Shown: positions 12,238 through 23,654 of the stretch, one piece after another
Numbering within the stretch: position 1 is the first letter of the stretch
How the letters are laid out: the number at the start of each line of letters is the position of its first letter
DNA from: Ascarosepion bandense
Taxonomy: Eukaryota > Mollusca > Cephalopoda > Sepiida > Sepiidae
Length of the DNA: 64,000 nucleotides
Assembly: GCA_037127315.1 (NCBI GenBank)
Contig: JBBBDQ010000403.1
Coordinates: forward strand, 2,586,001 to 2,650,000
Direction of reading: 5' to 3'
Position numbers and translations under genes: made by a program
Notes under the pieces: generated by a model
What the model saw: only the letters and a program-made list of their open reading frames with translations
What the model was told of the DNA's origin: nothing
The model's database searches: none

Positions 12238-12952
12238 CTAGCAGTATAGCCCGGCGTTGCTCGGGTGTAATGAAAGCTTTAAAACTAATCCATGGTCCTG
12301 GATCTCAGACTCTTTAGACGTTGTCACGAAAGACTAAAAAGCAATAGTTGTTTCCAGTTAAAGCGAAATCGTAGACTGAAAGAAAAATGAATGGATTTAA
12401 TTCAAATTTTGATTTCCTGGTATCGATATCAAGTAAGTTTTTTTCATCGTAAACTGAATTTTGAAGGCTAAATAAGTCCTCTGAGTAAATGGTATCATGG
12501 TTGAGACTAAGAACTACAATTATACCTACTGAGAGCCAAACTCGAAGCAAAAACTAAAATAAAAGGGCTGAAAAAATACAGACATACCGGCAGATAAACA
12601 GACACACACAAACATCTTGCCTTTTATATATATATATATATTATCGATTTTTTGCACTATGGTAAGAACTGCAACCTTGCAACTTCTGAATACCGTTTCT
12701 TATGTCTTTGACTATGAGTGTATCAAATTTGATTAAAATCGGACCACTCCTTCTATAACCCGATTTTTTCGATTATCGATTTTCGATATTTATCGGGGGT
12801 ACCTCGACACAGAACCTAGCTAAGAACACTCGCAGACGCTTATAGTACAACTGTGTAAATTTTTAAGACAATCGGTTCAGCCGTTTCACAGTCTATAGGT
12901 AACTGACACACACACACACACACACAAAGTTCCAATTATAAATAAATTTAGA
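12238..12952 (-). mobile_element. Helitron-like non-autonomous element
   Basis: Both termini are preserved: ctagcagtatagcccggcg at the 3' side and the complement of tctaaattta at the 5' side, flanked by A and T. The intact hairpin gcccggcgttgctcggg lies near the ctag end. It sits 130 bp upstream of EGF exon 2. Confidence 0.8.
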
Positions 12953-13081
12953 TAAAGTGACGAATTAAATATGTGCAAAAATATTGATGATGCATTCAAC
13001 AAATTTGTTTCAAATATTTATAATCCGTATGATCCTATTTTGAACCGAAACTTAATGTTGAGTTAATATTATTCCTTGCAG

Positions 13082-13192
13082 CCAATCCTTGTGGATTGAA
13101 ACCGTGCAAGAATGGAGCTGAGTGTATAAATGATGGTGAAAAGTTTATCTGTAAATGTAAACCTGGATTTATGGGAAAAATTTGCATTGAAA
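13082..13192 (+). CDS. EGF-like exon 2 (type B)
   Basis: Acceptor is ccttgcag and donor gtgagt. The exon opens NPCGLKPCKNGAEC and closes CKPGFMGKICIE. The Lys after Gly near the last Cys (GK[IT]CIE) and the starting bases cc mark type B, shared with exons 5 and 9. The third Cys is preceded by Glu, so no O-fucose consensus. It lies only 113 bp upstream of exon 3, the shortest intron in the gene. This may preserve the compact arrangement of the ancestral cassette. Confidence 0.9.
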
Positions 13193-13305
13193 GTGAGTCT
13201 AATTTTTATTATTTAAAAGAGTCTTATTCTCATTAAACTGATTCATGCTGAACATTTTGTCAACTGCATATTTCATAAATTACACTTGATCTGTTATATT
13301 TGCAG

Positions 13306-13416
13306 TCAACCCTTGCGGACGTCATCCCTGCAAGAATGGTGCCACATGTTTCAATGAACAAGATACATTCAGGTGTGAATGTACTGTTAACTTTATGGGA
13401 AGAACTTGTGTTGAAC
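13306..13416 (+). CDS. EGF-like exon 3 (type C)
   Basis: Acceptor is atttgcag and donor gtaagt. The sequence starts NPCGRHPCKNGATC and ends NFMGRTCVE. It has NGATC before the third Cys, matching the O-fucosylation consensus C-x4-[ST]-C. The GRTC[VI]E end is shared with exon 6. The incoming codon is a plus tc (Ile), the pattern seen at every B-to-C junction except the last, where it is Val. A Glu lies between Cys 4 and Cys 5. Confidence 0.9.
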
Positions 13417-13605
13417 GTAAGTAAAGAAGATCAATATAAAACATTTGCGCATTTTTTTCCTTTTCAATTTTTGTGAGGCTTCTAGTATGAGATGTAAAAT
13501 TTCTTGCCACACCATATTCATAACTTTTATGGTTTCACAGAAAATAAAATTTAAAGTTAATTTTGTTTTTATAGCCATAAACCATGCTGCTGCCATATTT
13601 ATTAA

Positions 13606-14284
13606 ATCGGTACGCGTTGTAGTGCAGTGGATATCGACTCGGAACGACAAATCGGGGGACCGAGTTCGAATTGAATTCCTTACATTCACTTGCGCACAAA
13701 TACCTTGGTAGAGGTATTCATCCGTCTCTTCCCTTCACTTATGAGATAAATAATAAGACAGATTGGGTTCTATAGCATTGGTCGGCAACCATTCTACTAC
13801 AGAAAGCAATGGTAATCTACTACGGGGTAATCTTCTGCCTAGTCAGTTATGTGTCTTTCGAGACATGATCGCCCAAGCGTGTATTACGTATGGCACTTAA
13901 CTAACTGACTGAGTTGATGGTTGCATGGCCAAGACTAAAAAATCCAAAGAATTTATTCTTCGCTGTTTAAAAAGAAACCGAGAAAAAAATTTAAATGGCA
14001 CTGTTTATGATGAACTTCTATAAAATTAAATTAAATTAAATTAAAGAAATTAATTGATGTAATGAAGAGGTAATGAATATGTATACACCTTGGTTCCCCC
14101 ACACTGGAATGTGATTGGCTGGTGTCAGCCGTAAATAGAGACGAAGGCAAGGGCGTCCAGAAAAAGTGAGTGAGAGAGATCTTTCCACTAGAGATCTACG
14201 TCTACTATTGACTACGCCTAAGTCTCAGAGATACTGCACACGACGATTACGTCTACATTATAGATTGACCTACCCGGTTACATT
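13606..14284 (+). repeat. Composite repeat, + copy (SINE plus 370-bp tail)
   Basis: A full SINE (to about 13910) is followed by sequence including gttgatggttgcatg, (TTAAA)n, gtgattggctggtgtcagcc and gagagatctttccacta. The same order, inverted, occurs at 42598-43262. Confidence 0.85.
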
Positions 14285-14286
14285 TC

Positions 14287-14344
14287 TCGAAAGTGACATG
14301 ATCGCCCAAAGCGTGTATCACGTATGGCGTTTAACTGACTGGCT
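14287..14344 (+). mobile_element. SINE family 1, 3' end fragment
   Basis: Only the last part (gacatgatcgcccaaagcg to ttaactgactgg) is present, directly abutting the composite repeat. Confidence 0.7.
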
Positions 14345-14399
14345 GTAAAAATAGTATTACTACAGTTCCATACTCATAGTTATATTTCTACTGACATTG

Positions 14400-14610
14400 A
14401 GTCAGTTAAGGGCCATACGTCATACACGGGCAGAAGATCATCCCGCAGTAGATTGCCATTACTTTTTAGGGTAGACTGGTTGCCAGCCAAGGCAATAGAA
14501 TCCAATCTCTCCTGTTATTTAACCCATAACTGGAGGGAAGAGACGGATTAGTACCTTTCTCAAGATTATGTTTGCGTAAGTGAACGCAGGGAATTAAACT
14601 GGTATTCAAC
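14400..14610 (-). mobile_element. SINE family 1, head truncated, reverse
   Basis: Complement of the family body from gtcagttaag to the ggaattaaact linker. The catgtctctttcgagacat segment is deleted. Confidence 0.8.
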
Positions 14611-14639
14611 TAAAGTGACCAAATTGCTGGTTAGAAATG

Positions 14640-14829
14640 AATTTTTTTCTGAGTGACAAAAGGAGGATATGTGCACGTGAGATGCTGAGAAAAGTGATAG
14701 AAAGAAAGATGAGGAGTGAGTAGAAGCCAATGAGAAAAGGAGAAGTGGTTAGAAACATATAAAGAAAGGAAAAAGAGAAGGAAAAACGGAAAGGAAAGAG
14801 AGAAGCGAATAAGGAAAACAGGGCGAAGA

Positions 14830-14864
<35 letters not shown>

Positions 14865-14877
14865 TGAATAAACTCAT

Positions 14878-14909
<32 letters not shown>

Positions 14910-15603
14910 TGAATAAACTCATGAATAGATAGATAGATAGATAGATAGATAGAGAGAATGAGAGAGATAGAGAGAGAAGGATAGAAGTGAAAAGTGGGAG
15001 AGGTTGAGAAAGAGGAAGAGAAAGATCATGCAATGAAAGGGAAGGATAGAAGAAAAATAAGGAAAAAATAGGGAGATAGGAGGTAAAGGGAAGGATAGAA
15101 GAGAGAAGTGGAAGAGGTTGAGAGAGAGGAAGAGAAAAGCCATGCAATGAAAGGGAGAGATAAAGGATAAATAGGGAGAGAGGAGGTTAGCGGAAGAAAT
15201 AAGGAGGGGAAAAGGAGAGCGATGGAAAGAAAGAGAGAAGAAAAAAAGAAGGGTAAGAAGGAAAGATACAGAAACTTGAAGAAAGTATTGAGCGAAGCAA
15301 GATAAGGAGATAGACAGAGAGAGAAAGAGAGAGTGAGAGAAAGAGAGAGAGAGAGGAAGAGAAAAATTTGTTTGAATATATTGTCTAAGTACAACAATAT
15401 TCAAGTAATTCTAATGTTCACTCAGTACAGAGTTCAACAGCCGTAAAACTTAGAGGTGTTCAATATGGATGCAAAAGGATCTAAGAAATGATATTTATGA
15501 GGATATGGGGGATAGATAATGACTGACCCTATCAATGAAGGAGAGAAACTTGAACGATGAAGAAATATAGCGTGACGAGGGCAAATGAGAATGAGAAAAA
15601 GAA

Positions 15604-15643
<40 letters not shown>

Positions 15644-15840
15644 GATAGGTTAAGAAAGAGGGTGGGAAAGTGAAAGAAAGAAAGTGAAAACAAGAAGAAA
15701 ACAGAAAAAGTAGAGGTAGGAGGAATGAGAGAAGAGAAAAAGAGGGGGAAAAGAGAGAAGTTAAAAATAAGAAGAGAGAGAAGAAAGAAAAAAGAAAGAG
15801 TGAAACATAGAGGGGGAAAGAAGGCAACAGGGATAGATGG
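14640..15840 (+). repeat. Purine-rich (GA/GATA) tract, about 1.2 kb
   Basis: The + strand is almost all A and G apart from GATA runs at 14835-14955 and a gap at 15370-15600. A 44-bp unit of GATA plus atgaataaactcatg is duplicated. A block with catgcaatgaaaggga occurs twice (15028 and 15141). Opposite-strand Ser/Leu/Phe-rich frames here reflect composition. Confidence 0.9.
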
Positions 15841-16908
15841 GATTCGAAAATGAAATCACTCGACCGGCGGTCGAGGGCGAGGGAAACTTTACTCACCCCA
15901 AAATAATTTTGCTCGACCGACTCCATTTAATAGTTGCCTTACGTAAACATAGCGGGAATCGCTGACGGAAAACAAACAATTAAATTTTAATTAAAATTTC
16001 GAACGTGTTAGAAAAGATTTATATTTAAAAAAAAAATAAGAAGAAAAAATTTGATCTTTCCTCTTAATAATAGCTAAAACATTTTGATGATAAAACTTTG
16101 TTTTTATTAAGTTTGAGCCTTTTTTAATATCATGTTATGCTGTTTTTTGGCAATTGAGTGGAGGTACCTAAATTCGTAGTTTCATTCTTCTGTTTGACTA
16201 CAACCATCATCTCATAGATGATAAAAAAAAAAATAACAAATCTGATTTTCTCAACGATTTCCTATAAAAAATGACTTGTATAATTTTTTTTCGGTGCGTG
16301 ATTGAAAGAAGTATGCGTATTTATTTTCTTTTTTTCAAATGTTCATTTTTACTTTTCGTAAGCGGGGAGGAAATATAGGATAATATTTTTCCAAATAAGT
16401 TTCTAAAAATCTGTGAGCGTCAGAGACATATTGGCTCCACTCTGGAAGCATTAATTAAACGAATGTTTACACTGACAGGGATGATAAAAGCCAAGGTTTC
16501 AATAATACCTTTGTAGGTCATTCTAAGTAACTTGTGAATCCTCAATGGCATACTTTTGGGTTGTAAAAGAATCAGATTTCCTTTTATTTTTAATCGACTG
16601 CGGGCGAGTAAAGCAATAAACTTTAATCGCCAAATTAAGTTTTTAATCTACTAAGTCGATTGGGCGAATGAAATCTCAAAGGCTGCTGGGTACCCCATAC
16701 TTTCTGCCTTGTGCCACATCTAAGCGATACTTAGAAAATCAATATCTTCACAAACATGTATATGCACAAAAGTGGAGTATCAACTACCATGTATTCAATT
16801 GCGAAAGCAGTATGACACATATATTATTTTCTTACTTCATATTTCACAAGAAAATTAAATTTGGGCATTAGATGACCCATAAAATAGTTGATATGCTGTT
16901 AAACAAAC
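15841..16908. other. Intron sequence, nothing recognised
   Basis: AT-rich sequence. A short dispersed motif (ccttgtgccacatctaa) at about 16706 is shared with 6985. Confidence 0.55.
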
Positions 16909-17316
16909 TGTTATGGTGCTCTTTTACGAGGAACAGACTCTTCCTCTTCTGATATGTAATTATCTGCGTGACTTCCAGAGTGGCAGTTAACGAGAACAGT
17001 TAACGACAGCTACTAGTTCCGCCACAGAGTTGTGGTGGAACTTCGTCGCAAAGTGTAGTGACCTGTTTTTACCGAAAGTAAAACACGGAACAAGAAGGTA
17101 GGTTCAAAACAGTGTACTAGAAACAAGATATTCAAAGGAAGTGTTAATAATAAATAACTAGAAACAAGTAAACCCGAAGGTATTATTACGCTGCTTATTG
17201 CCTGACTAGTAGTTCTCGTTAACTGCTCTCGTTAACTGCCTCTCCAGAAGTCACAACGCAGGTAATCACATATAACAAGAGAAATAGTTCATTTCTCGTA
17301 GGAGGGCACTATAACA
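16909..17316. mobile_element. Fold-back/MITE-like element with about 105-bp inverted ends
   Basis: Left arm tgttatggtgctcttttacg...cagttaacgagaacagttaa...actagt is mirrored in 17206-17316. The arms contain gttaacgaga twice each. The 190-bp centre has no open frame. It ends 60 bp before EGF exon 4. Confidence 0.8.
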
Positions 17317-17375
17317 CAAACAAATCAACCATATTAATCTTATAAGCTAAACTTTGGATATCTCTTCATTTGTAG

Positions 17376-17486
17376 CAAATCCCTGCGGACTTAATCCTTG
17401 CAAAAACGGTGCTACATGTGTCAATGAAGGGGAAAGATTTAAATGCATCTGCACACCTCGTTTCATGGGACTGACTTGCATTGAAC
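17376..17486 (+). CDS. EGF-like exon 4 (type A)
   Basis: The acceptor context (tctcttcatttgtag) resembles that of exon 1, and the donor is gtaagt. The exon encodes NPCGLNPCKNGATC through RFMGLTCIE. It is the only type A exon with Thr before the third Cys, which creates an O-fucose consensus. The usual Gly after the fifth Cys region is replaced by Arg (CTPRFMG), a departure from the typical EGF turn. This exon starts the second A-B-C cassette. Confidence 0.9.
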
Positions 17487-17759
17487 GTAAGTATAAGATT
17501 TTAAATTTAACATATTTCGACTCACAAAAGTCATTGTCTCGCAGATGCAAATTAATATTTGTATTCTGTCGTACTTTCTCATGAAGAGGGCGTAATGGTG
17601 ATAGTTGTGGGAAAATGACTTCAATGAGAAGAGTTCAATTTCAAGCCGAATTTGTTTCTGTTCTGAAGAAAATGAATGGATCCGCCTCTTCTTCTACTAT
17701 GTAAAATAAGAGAACTGATTGCGTTCTTCGTTAGAAAATTTCTTTAAGTACGAAGAATA

Positions 17760-18215
17760 GCTCTCCACTACTTCCTATCCCTTTTAGTTCTTAGTAACCT
17801 CGTCTTTTTGCTATTTTGACGTATCCCGTGAATGTCAAATTCTCTAAGTCGCCCTTCCTCGTCATGCGTGGAAGTTTTTTTTTCTATTTCCATTTTCCTT
17901 AAAACAAAAGAATGATCTCAGCCACCTTATATAGAACTACATGTTTGCTACCTCCAGTCTTCTGTGAAGAAATTGTCCAAGGATCGCGTGCCATGTAGGG
18001 GAACTGATATTATACAGCAGTTCAGCATTCTTTTCTCTGCTTTTAGCGAAGATTTCCTAGTTTTTAATACTTTGCTAAGCATTTGGAAGCCATATTTCGT
18101 CATTTCAATGTGCGTTTACATTTCGGTTTCCCATTATCCATTACTACTGCACAGCTTACAGCAGATGCAGCCGCATAAGAACCCTACAATTTGTTGCAGC
18201 AGAATATTCTAAGTT
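17760..18215 (-). pseudogene. RTE-like LINE C-terminal relic
   Basis: The reverse strand contains RMTRKGDLENLTFTGYVK, close to the HIMRKEGLENLTLTG block common in RTE-clade elements. Frames are broken on both sides. It is in the intron after EGF exon 4. Confidence 0.6.
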
Positions 18216-18239
18216 CTAGCACTATTTAAAAACACTAGG

Positions 18240-18390
18240 AAGAAAAGACAGAGGAAAGCAGTGGATAACATATTTAAAAGGGCTTGAGCAGGGTTTGGTT
18301 GAGGTAACAGGAGAAAGCGTGCCAAGAGCTACCAGAGATAGAGAGACTTGGAAAGCCATGATCGCCTACGTCGTGAAAAGATATGGCAAA
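18240..18390 (+). pseudogene. RTE-like LINE C-terminal end
   Basis: The + strand reads RGKQWITYLKGLEQGL and ends ATRDRETWKAMIAYVVKRYG before a stop. DRE-W-x-MIAYVVK is the typical terminus of RTE-clade polymerases. It faces the 17760-18215 relic in opposite orientation. Confidence 0.72.
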
Positions 18391-18639
18391 TAAAAGATGA
18401 AGAAATACCTCCCACTCCAGGATTCACCTCATGTGGTGGCATTTGAAATTTTTATTTTGAATTTTCTTATCAAAATATATATGAACTGAACTACATTTCA
18501 TTTTTAGGTGCAGTATGCTATAATTATAACAATAATAATAATTTGAAATCTGTAAATACACTACATCTGTACTGAGCACTTTATAAACGGAAATAGTAAA
18601 CTGTGAAATATATAACCATTAGTTCAAACCGCTTATATA

Positions 18640-19148
18640 TACCGACTTGGCAGACCGCCTGCAGTCTCTCTCCCACCGGCGCGACGTGGCTTCCCTGTGT
18701 CTCTTCTATAAATACTTTCACGGCTTCTGCTCCGATGAACTTAGATCACTGGTGCCCCCTAAATACGAATTTGCACGAGATACTAGATTAGCAACTAGAT
18801 CGCACCCTTTTACAGTGAAACCGATAAAATGCAACCGCAACTTCTACTCCAACAGTTTCTTTCCTCGCACTTCCCAACTGTGGAATTCCCTTCCACACGA
18901 TTGCTTCCCCGACGGCTACAATCTCCAGGAGTTTAAATGTAAGGTCAATAGACACCTCCTAACACACTAACCTGCTCCCATTTTATCAAACACTCTTCCC
19001 ATCTGCCCAACCCTCATCCTCGGTATCCTTACTCATCTGTCACCTTCCTCCTGACATTCCCTATGTCTAACCACTCCTCTTTACCTTCCCCTATGTAGCC
19101 CCATGCGCAATAGTGGCAGTGGAATGCCTTGCTTGGGGTGAGATGATT

Positions 19149-19150
<2 letters not shown>
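18640..19150 (+). mobile_element. Non-LTR retrotransposon 3' fragment with open reverse transcriptase C-terminus
   Basis: Positions 18647-18970 stay open and encode LSHRRDVASLCLFYKYFHGF, then RTSQLWNSLP and a final FKCKVNRHLLTH before a stop. These are features of the C-terminal region after the reverse transcriptase domain in jockey/CR1-type LINEs. The 3' UTR ends gcttggggtgagatgattaa and runs into (TA)n at 19152. The element is severely 5' truncated. Confidence 0.82.
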
Positions 19151-19151
<1 letters not shown>

Positions 19152-19203
<52 letters not shown>

Positions 19204-19205
19204 AA

Positions 19206-19248
<43 letters not shown>
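19152..19248 (+). repeat. Two (TA)n runs at a LINE 3' end
   Basis: TA runs of about 45 and 38 bases separated by aaataaaattta, directly after the LINE tail. Confidence 0.95.
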
Positions 19249-19250
<2 letters not shown>

Positions 19251-19559
19251 AAAATACTTTAAAAATATTTTATAAAAAGTCATATTTTAAAGATTTTGTA
19301 TAGAATACACTATATATTTTATAAAAGATCAGTTGCGGTTTCTCTTATTATCAACTAGTAAAAAAGGAGAACATTTTTTCAGACAATAATATTCATAGAT
19401 TAACATTCATTAGGCCTTCCTCAAGTCAGATTTGCCAGAATAACAAAAAAATTGTCGATAAAAAGCCCACGTAACTCTATAAAAATATTCCTGACTTTTT
19501 ACAGAGTTATGTGAACTTTTCTTTTTATTTTCAAATGCCAACTTTAAAAGTAACGCCCG

Positions 19560-19885
19560 TATAGTTACAAACTTGACATTGTCTGTCCTTTTCCTTCATT
19601 GTGTGCCCTAGAATATTCATTTAGCTCTTTCTAATTTTAATTGCAAGTATTCCTTTTTGTTTCGATTTCTTTAGAACGTTGTCGTTGCTCACATATTCAG
19701 TCCATGATATTCTTAGCATCCTTCTGTATAACCACATTTCTGTTCCATGAAGTCTTTTCATTTGTGAGATTTTCCGACATTCTCTGACATATAAGAGAAC
19801 TGATACTGCATAACAGTTCAGTACTTTTTTCTTTATTTCTTAAAAAGTTTTCCTGTTTCTTAATACTTTGCTTAGCTTTGTTGCC
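19560..19885 (-). pseudogene. RTE-like LINE relic
   Basis: The reverse strand includes WLYRRMLRISWTEYVSND, followed by VLKK, a strong RTE-family block just after the polymerase domain. The rest is frameshifted. Confidence 0.72.
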
Positions 19886-19943
19886 AAAAACTTCCTATCT
19901 TTTGCAGCACTAAGTTTGTCTATCTATTATAATTCATACTTCC

Positions 19944-20004
19944 TGTTAAGATTAATATTAATCTGTTAAGATTAATATTAATCTGTTAAGATTAATCCTG
20001 TTAT
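19944..20004 (+). repeat. 20-bp tandem repeat
   Basis: ctgttaagattaatattaat is repeated nearly three times and is itself partly palindromic. Confidence 0.85.
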
Positions 20005-20699
20005 AGATTAACAGAAACACTAAACTAAACTCCACTCTCTCACCTTCCTTCAGTGAGAGTCAAATGAACTAACCGTTTTAACCTCATTATGTATCCTAGA
20101 AATTTCTACTGAATTTTCTGAATCTGAATACTATTCTTATTTATTTTTTTCTTTAAGACTTCCTCATTGTTTATGTGCCTCGTCCCTGGTATTGTCAAAA
20201 TCCTGCTGTCCAACTGTGGTGAACAAAACAAGTTCTAGATGAAAAAAAAAAGATAAATCAAATGCTAAGCACTGACTCATCGATTTCGTTAGAAAAAAAA
20301 AAGAAATTTTTCGAATTTACAAACTTTACTTCGTACATACAAAACACGCGAAATTTCAAACCTCGATGGAAAATCTTTTTCGGCCAATAGAAAATTAGGA
20401 AACATAAAAAAAAAAAATCAAGTAAACCTTAATTATGAAAAACAAATTCTTATTACGGACCCTTTTCGCGAGCCGACGCGAAGTTTGTTTGTCGTCCAAT
20501 GGAAAGGCTAGAATCACATCCGGGAGTGAATACTCAAATAAAACTTTTGGAGCCCCTTAAACGAAATAAAAAGATGAAGCAAAATAGTTGTCGTCAGTGA
20601 GAAAAATACGAGCGTAATTAACGCGTCCCTAAAAATTGTAATGAAAAGAAAACTATCCTAATCACACTACACTCTAATAAATTAATTTTTTCTTCATAG

Positions 20700-20810
20700 C
20701 CAATCCTTGTGGACTGAAACCATGCAAGAATAGCGCCGATTGTTTCAATAAAGAAGAACATTTTTTCTGCAAATGTAAACCTGGATTTAAAGGAAAAACC
20801 TGCATTGAAA
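20700..20810 (+). CDS. EGF-like exon 5 (type B, most diverged)
   Basis: Acceptor is tcttcatag and donor gtgagt. It encodes NPCGLKPCKNSADC and ends CKPGFKGKTCIE. The near-invariant NGA motif is NSA here, and FNKEEHFFC separates Cys 3 and Cys 4. The reading frame is intact and all six cysteines are present. It precedes the 21.3-kb intron containing the 60-bp satellite. Confidence 0.88.
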
Positions 20811-20982
20811 GTGAGTCACAACTTTATTAATTTCTTGCAATTTCTGTTTTATTCAAAATGTTATAACTAGTAAATTCGGTCACAATTTCACAGTATTTTT
20901 TAAAATAAATGTTTAACTTTCAGAGCAAAATGTTTCAAATCAAGTTTCATGCTTGTGGAATGTGTAAATGTTTTTCACAACC

Positions 20983-21410
20983 TAGTTAGCTCTCTGGTTC
21001 CCCCTCTGCATGATTTTAATCGAGCTATTGGACTAGCGACTAGGTCCTACCCTTTTACAGTGAAACCAATTAAATGTAACCGCAACTTCTACTCTATGAG
21101 CTACTTTGCACGCACATCCCGCCCGTGAAATTCCCTTCCGCATATACAATCTCCAAGAATTTAAATGCAAAGTCAATTGCCATTTCTTAACTCCTTGACT
21201 CGTATCCATCCCCTGACAAGCCTTGTATCATGCTCTTCTTTCCCACTTTACTCTCATGCAGCCCTCTTTACACCAGTGTTCTCATCCTTCTCTTACCCAT
21301 TTTCTGACACCCCCATGACTTGTTCCTCTTTCTCATCATTCACTCCTTACGTAACCCCCTGCGCACCAGTGGCAGTTCTGTCTTCTTTGGGGGAAATGAT
21401 TACAACAAAA
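20983..21410 (+). pseudogene. Decayed LINE 3' fragment
   Basis: It aligns with the 18640 copy at ctacccttttacagtgaaacc and through the 3' UTR to gggggaaatgattac. The coding part has stops and a deletion around the usual LWNSLP motif. Confidence 0.7.
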
Positions 21411-22304
21411 TTAAAAATTAAAAACAAATACACATATAACTTTTATTTTAGTAAAAATACCCACAAATCTTTTTTGAGCTCCATAGGCACGTCCTGTATG
21501 TATGGGAGAGGCGCATGAGCAAAAAAAAACGGTTTTGATGATGAAATAGAGAAGCCATGTTTCAAAACATTTCGCTGATTATATAAGAAGTTGCCTTTAA
21601 GCTTTAAATAGCTAGATGAAGTATTTCATTTGAAAAAATATTATTATCCATAAAAAATACCCCAAAAATAATATATAAATAAAAATACATAAAAAAAGTA
21701 AATTAATTCTGTGCATTTATAATTTTAAACTTTAAATATTTAACTTTGCCTCGAACAAAAATTCCACGACTTTTCATCAAGGAATAATATTGAAATGTTT
21801 ATTATTTCACATTTTTATTTTTTTAAAGTGTTAGATTAGAAAAAAAAGTCATGTCGTAATTGAAGGGAAAAAAGTAAATGCTTATTTGATCTTAGTCGAT
21901 ATATTCAGTCATGATAATATTTCTCTTCATTAATCGATATTAAACTCATCTTCTTTGGAAATTTCGAAATCCCTCGGGCATAAAACACTGCGGGTTTTCT
22001 ATGCAAAGAAATGCTCAACGTCAGTTTTAAGCTATTTACAATTAACTAAATCTTTTCCCTCTGAAAAATGTTTTCAAACGAAAAAGATGATATTCAGATG
22101 GAGCAATGTTACGAGAGGAAGGACGATGAGAAAAGACTTACATATTTAGCATCATAGCCTTTTCTTCAGTGACTCGGCAATATGTTATCACATTTTCATT
22201 ATAGACAACAAAATATTACACATAAATTCGTCAGGTTTAGCCCTAGTTCAAGGAAGAGTACTAAATTTTCAGTGGGTGCTAACCATTGTCGAATTTAGTG
22301 AATA
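21411..22304. other. Intron sequence, nothing recognised
   Basis: AT-rich with short frames only. Confidence 0.55.
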
Positions 22305-22482
22305 CTAGCAGTATAGCCCGACGTTGCTCGGGTGTAATGAAACCTTTAAAAATAATCCATGGTCCTGGAGCTCAGACTCAGTCTAAAAAATATTTGTGTG
22401 AAGTTTGGTGAGAGTCGGAAAGAAATTGTGGATTTGTATAAAGGACATACAGACAGATAAACAGACACACACACAAACATCT

Positions 22483-22535
<53 letters not shown>

Positions 22536-22842
22536 CGATTATCTGCGCTATTGTAAGAACTGCAACCTTGAAACTTCTGAATATCGTTTCTTATGTCTTT
22601 GTCTATGAGTGTATCAGATTTGATTAAATTAGGACCACTCCTTCTATAACCCGATTTTTTCGATTCTCGAGATTTATCAGGGGTACCTCGACACAAAATC
22701 TAGCTAAGAACACTCACAGATGCTTATAGTACAACTGTATAAATTTTCAAGAAAATCGGTTCAGCCATTTCGGAGTCTATAGGTAACGGACACACACACA
22801 CACACACACACAGACAAAGTTCCATTTATAAATAAGTTTAGA
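22305..22842 (-). mobile_element. Helitron-like non-autonomous element, short version
   Basis: Termini match the 1383 and 12238 copies (ctag hairpin end; complement of tctaaactta at the other), but about 200 bases between gagctcagactc and the (TA)n tract are missing. It contains (TA)n at 22489-22532. Confidence 0.8.
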
Positions 22843-23654
22843 TAATTATAGAGATTCCATTCTTTTATCATTAGTGATGATTCTATCCGGATTTGATAGC
22901 AGACCTACTTTTCAATGAAGCGCAGAGGGCATCTCTTTTATGAAACAGAGAAACACTCAGATGATTAGGGACCCATTGACGATGTTTAGGCATTCTCCGA
23001 GTCCATTAAGCTGTCTTCTGATCGAAGTGTGACTTTTAATGAATTGTGTAATGAATTCTGGTGCAATTTTTTAATGTTTGTTCTCATTTACATTTTGAAG
23101 AAGTATTATTGATAGAAACCGGTCGCCCAGATCAAAATTAATGTTCAAGGGAAACATTTCTCGATCAAAACCAATCAAGCAATCGTTGGTATGTTAGAAC
23201 GTTTAAGATTTCATTTCTGTAGGCTGAATTTTGACAAGTAATCACTTTTTTTATTAATACAGTATACAGTGTCTGGTATATATCTGATCTAAACTCATTT
23301 TAAAGGTATCAAATTGATACACAGTTTATCCACACTAATATAAATAAGCAAAGAAAGAGAAAAAAAAATCAGAGCGTAAAAACTAATGGGTATTTTATTG
23401 ATGTATTGAAAATTTACCCTCAAAGTAATCATCACAAAATTGAATTTCATTACTGAGAATGAAAAAAATATTAAATATTTCATTGTATATATTCCACTAA
23501 TTATCTCTTTTTTAATAATGTCACCCCAAGGAAAGAAATAAAGCCACTAGGTCACAAGTGGATACTGTATGTAAAATAATGATTGTCATAAAGTTGTGAC
23601 TGTATCAGAATGGTCACAATTCGCATTTTGTGAAAAGATCGCCATTGTCTAAGG
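22843..23654. other. Intron sequence with possible LINE tail relic
   Basis: taatgtcaccccaaggaaag at 23517 resembles the complement of the LINE 3' end; otherwise nothing recognised. Confidence 0.45.

Noticed and set aside
14749..15926. Reverse-strand Ser/Leu/Phe-rich frames resembling membrane segments
   Set aside because: They reflect the purine-rich tract; three overlapping frames show the same composition.
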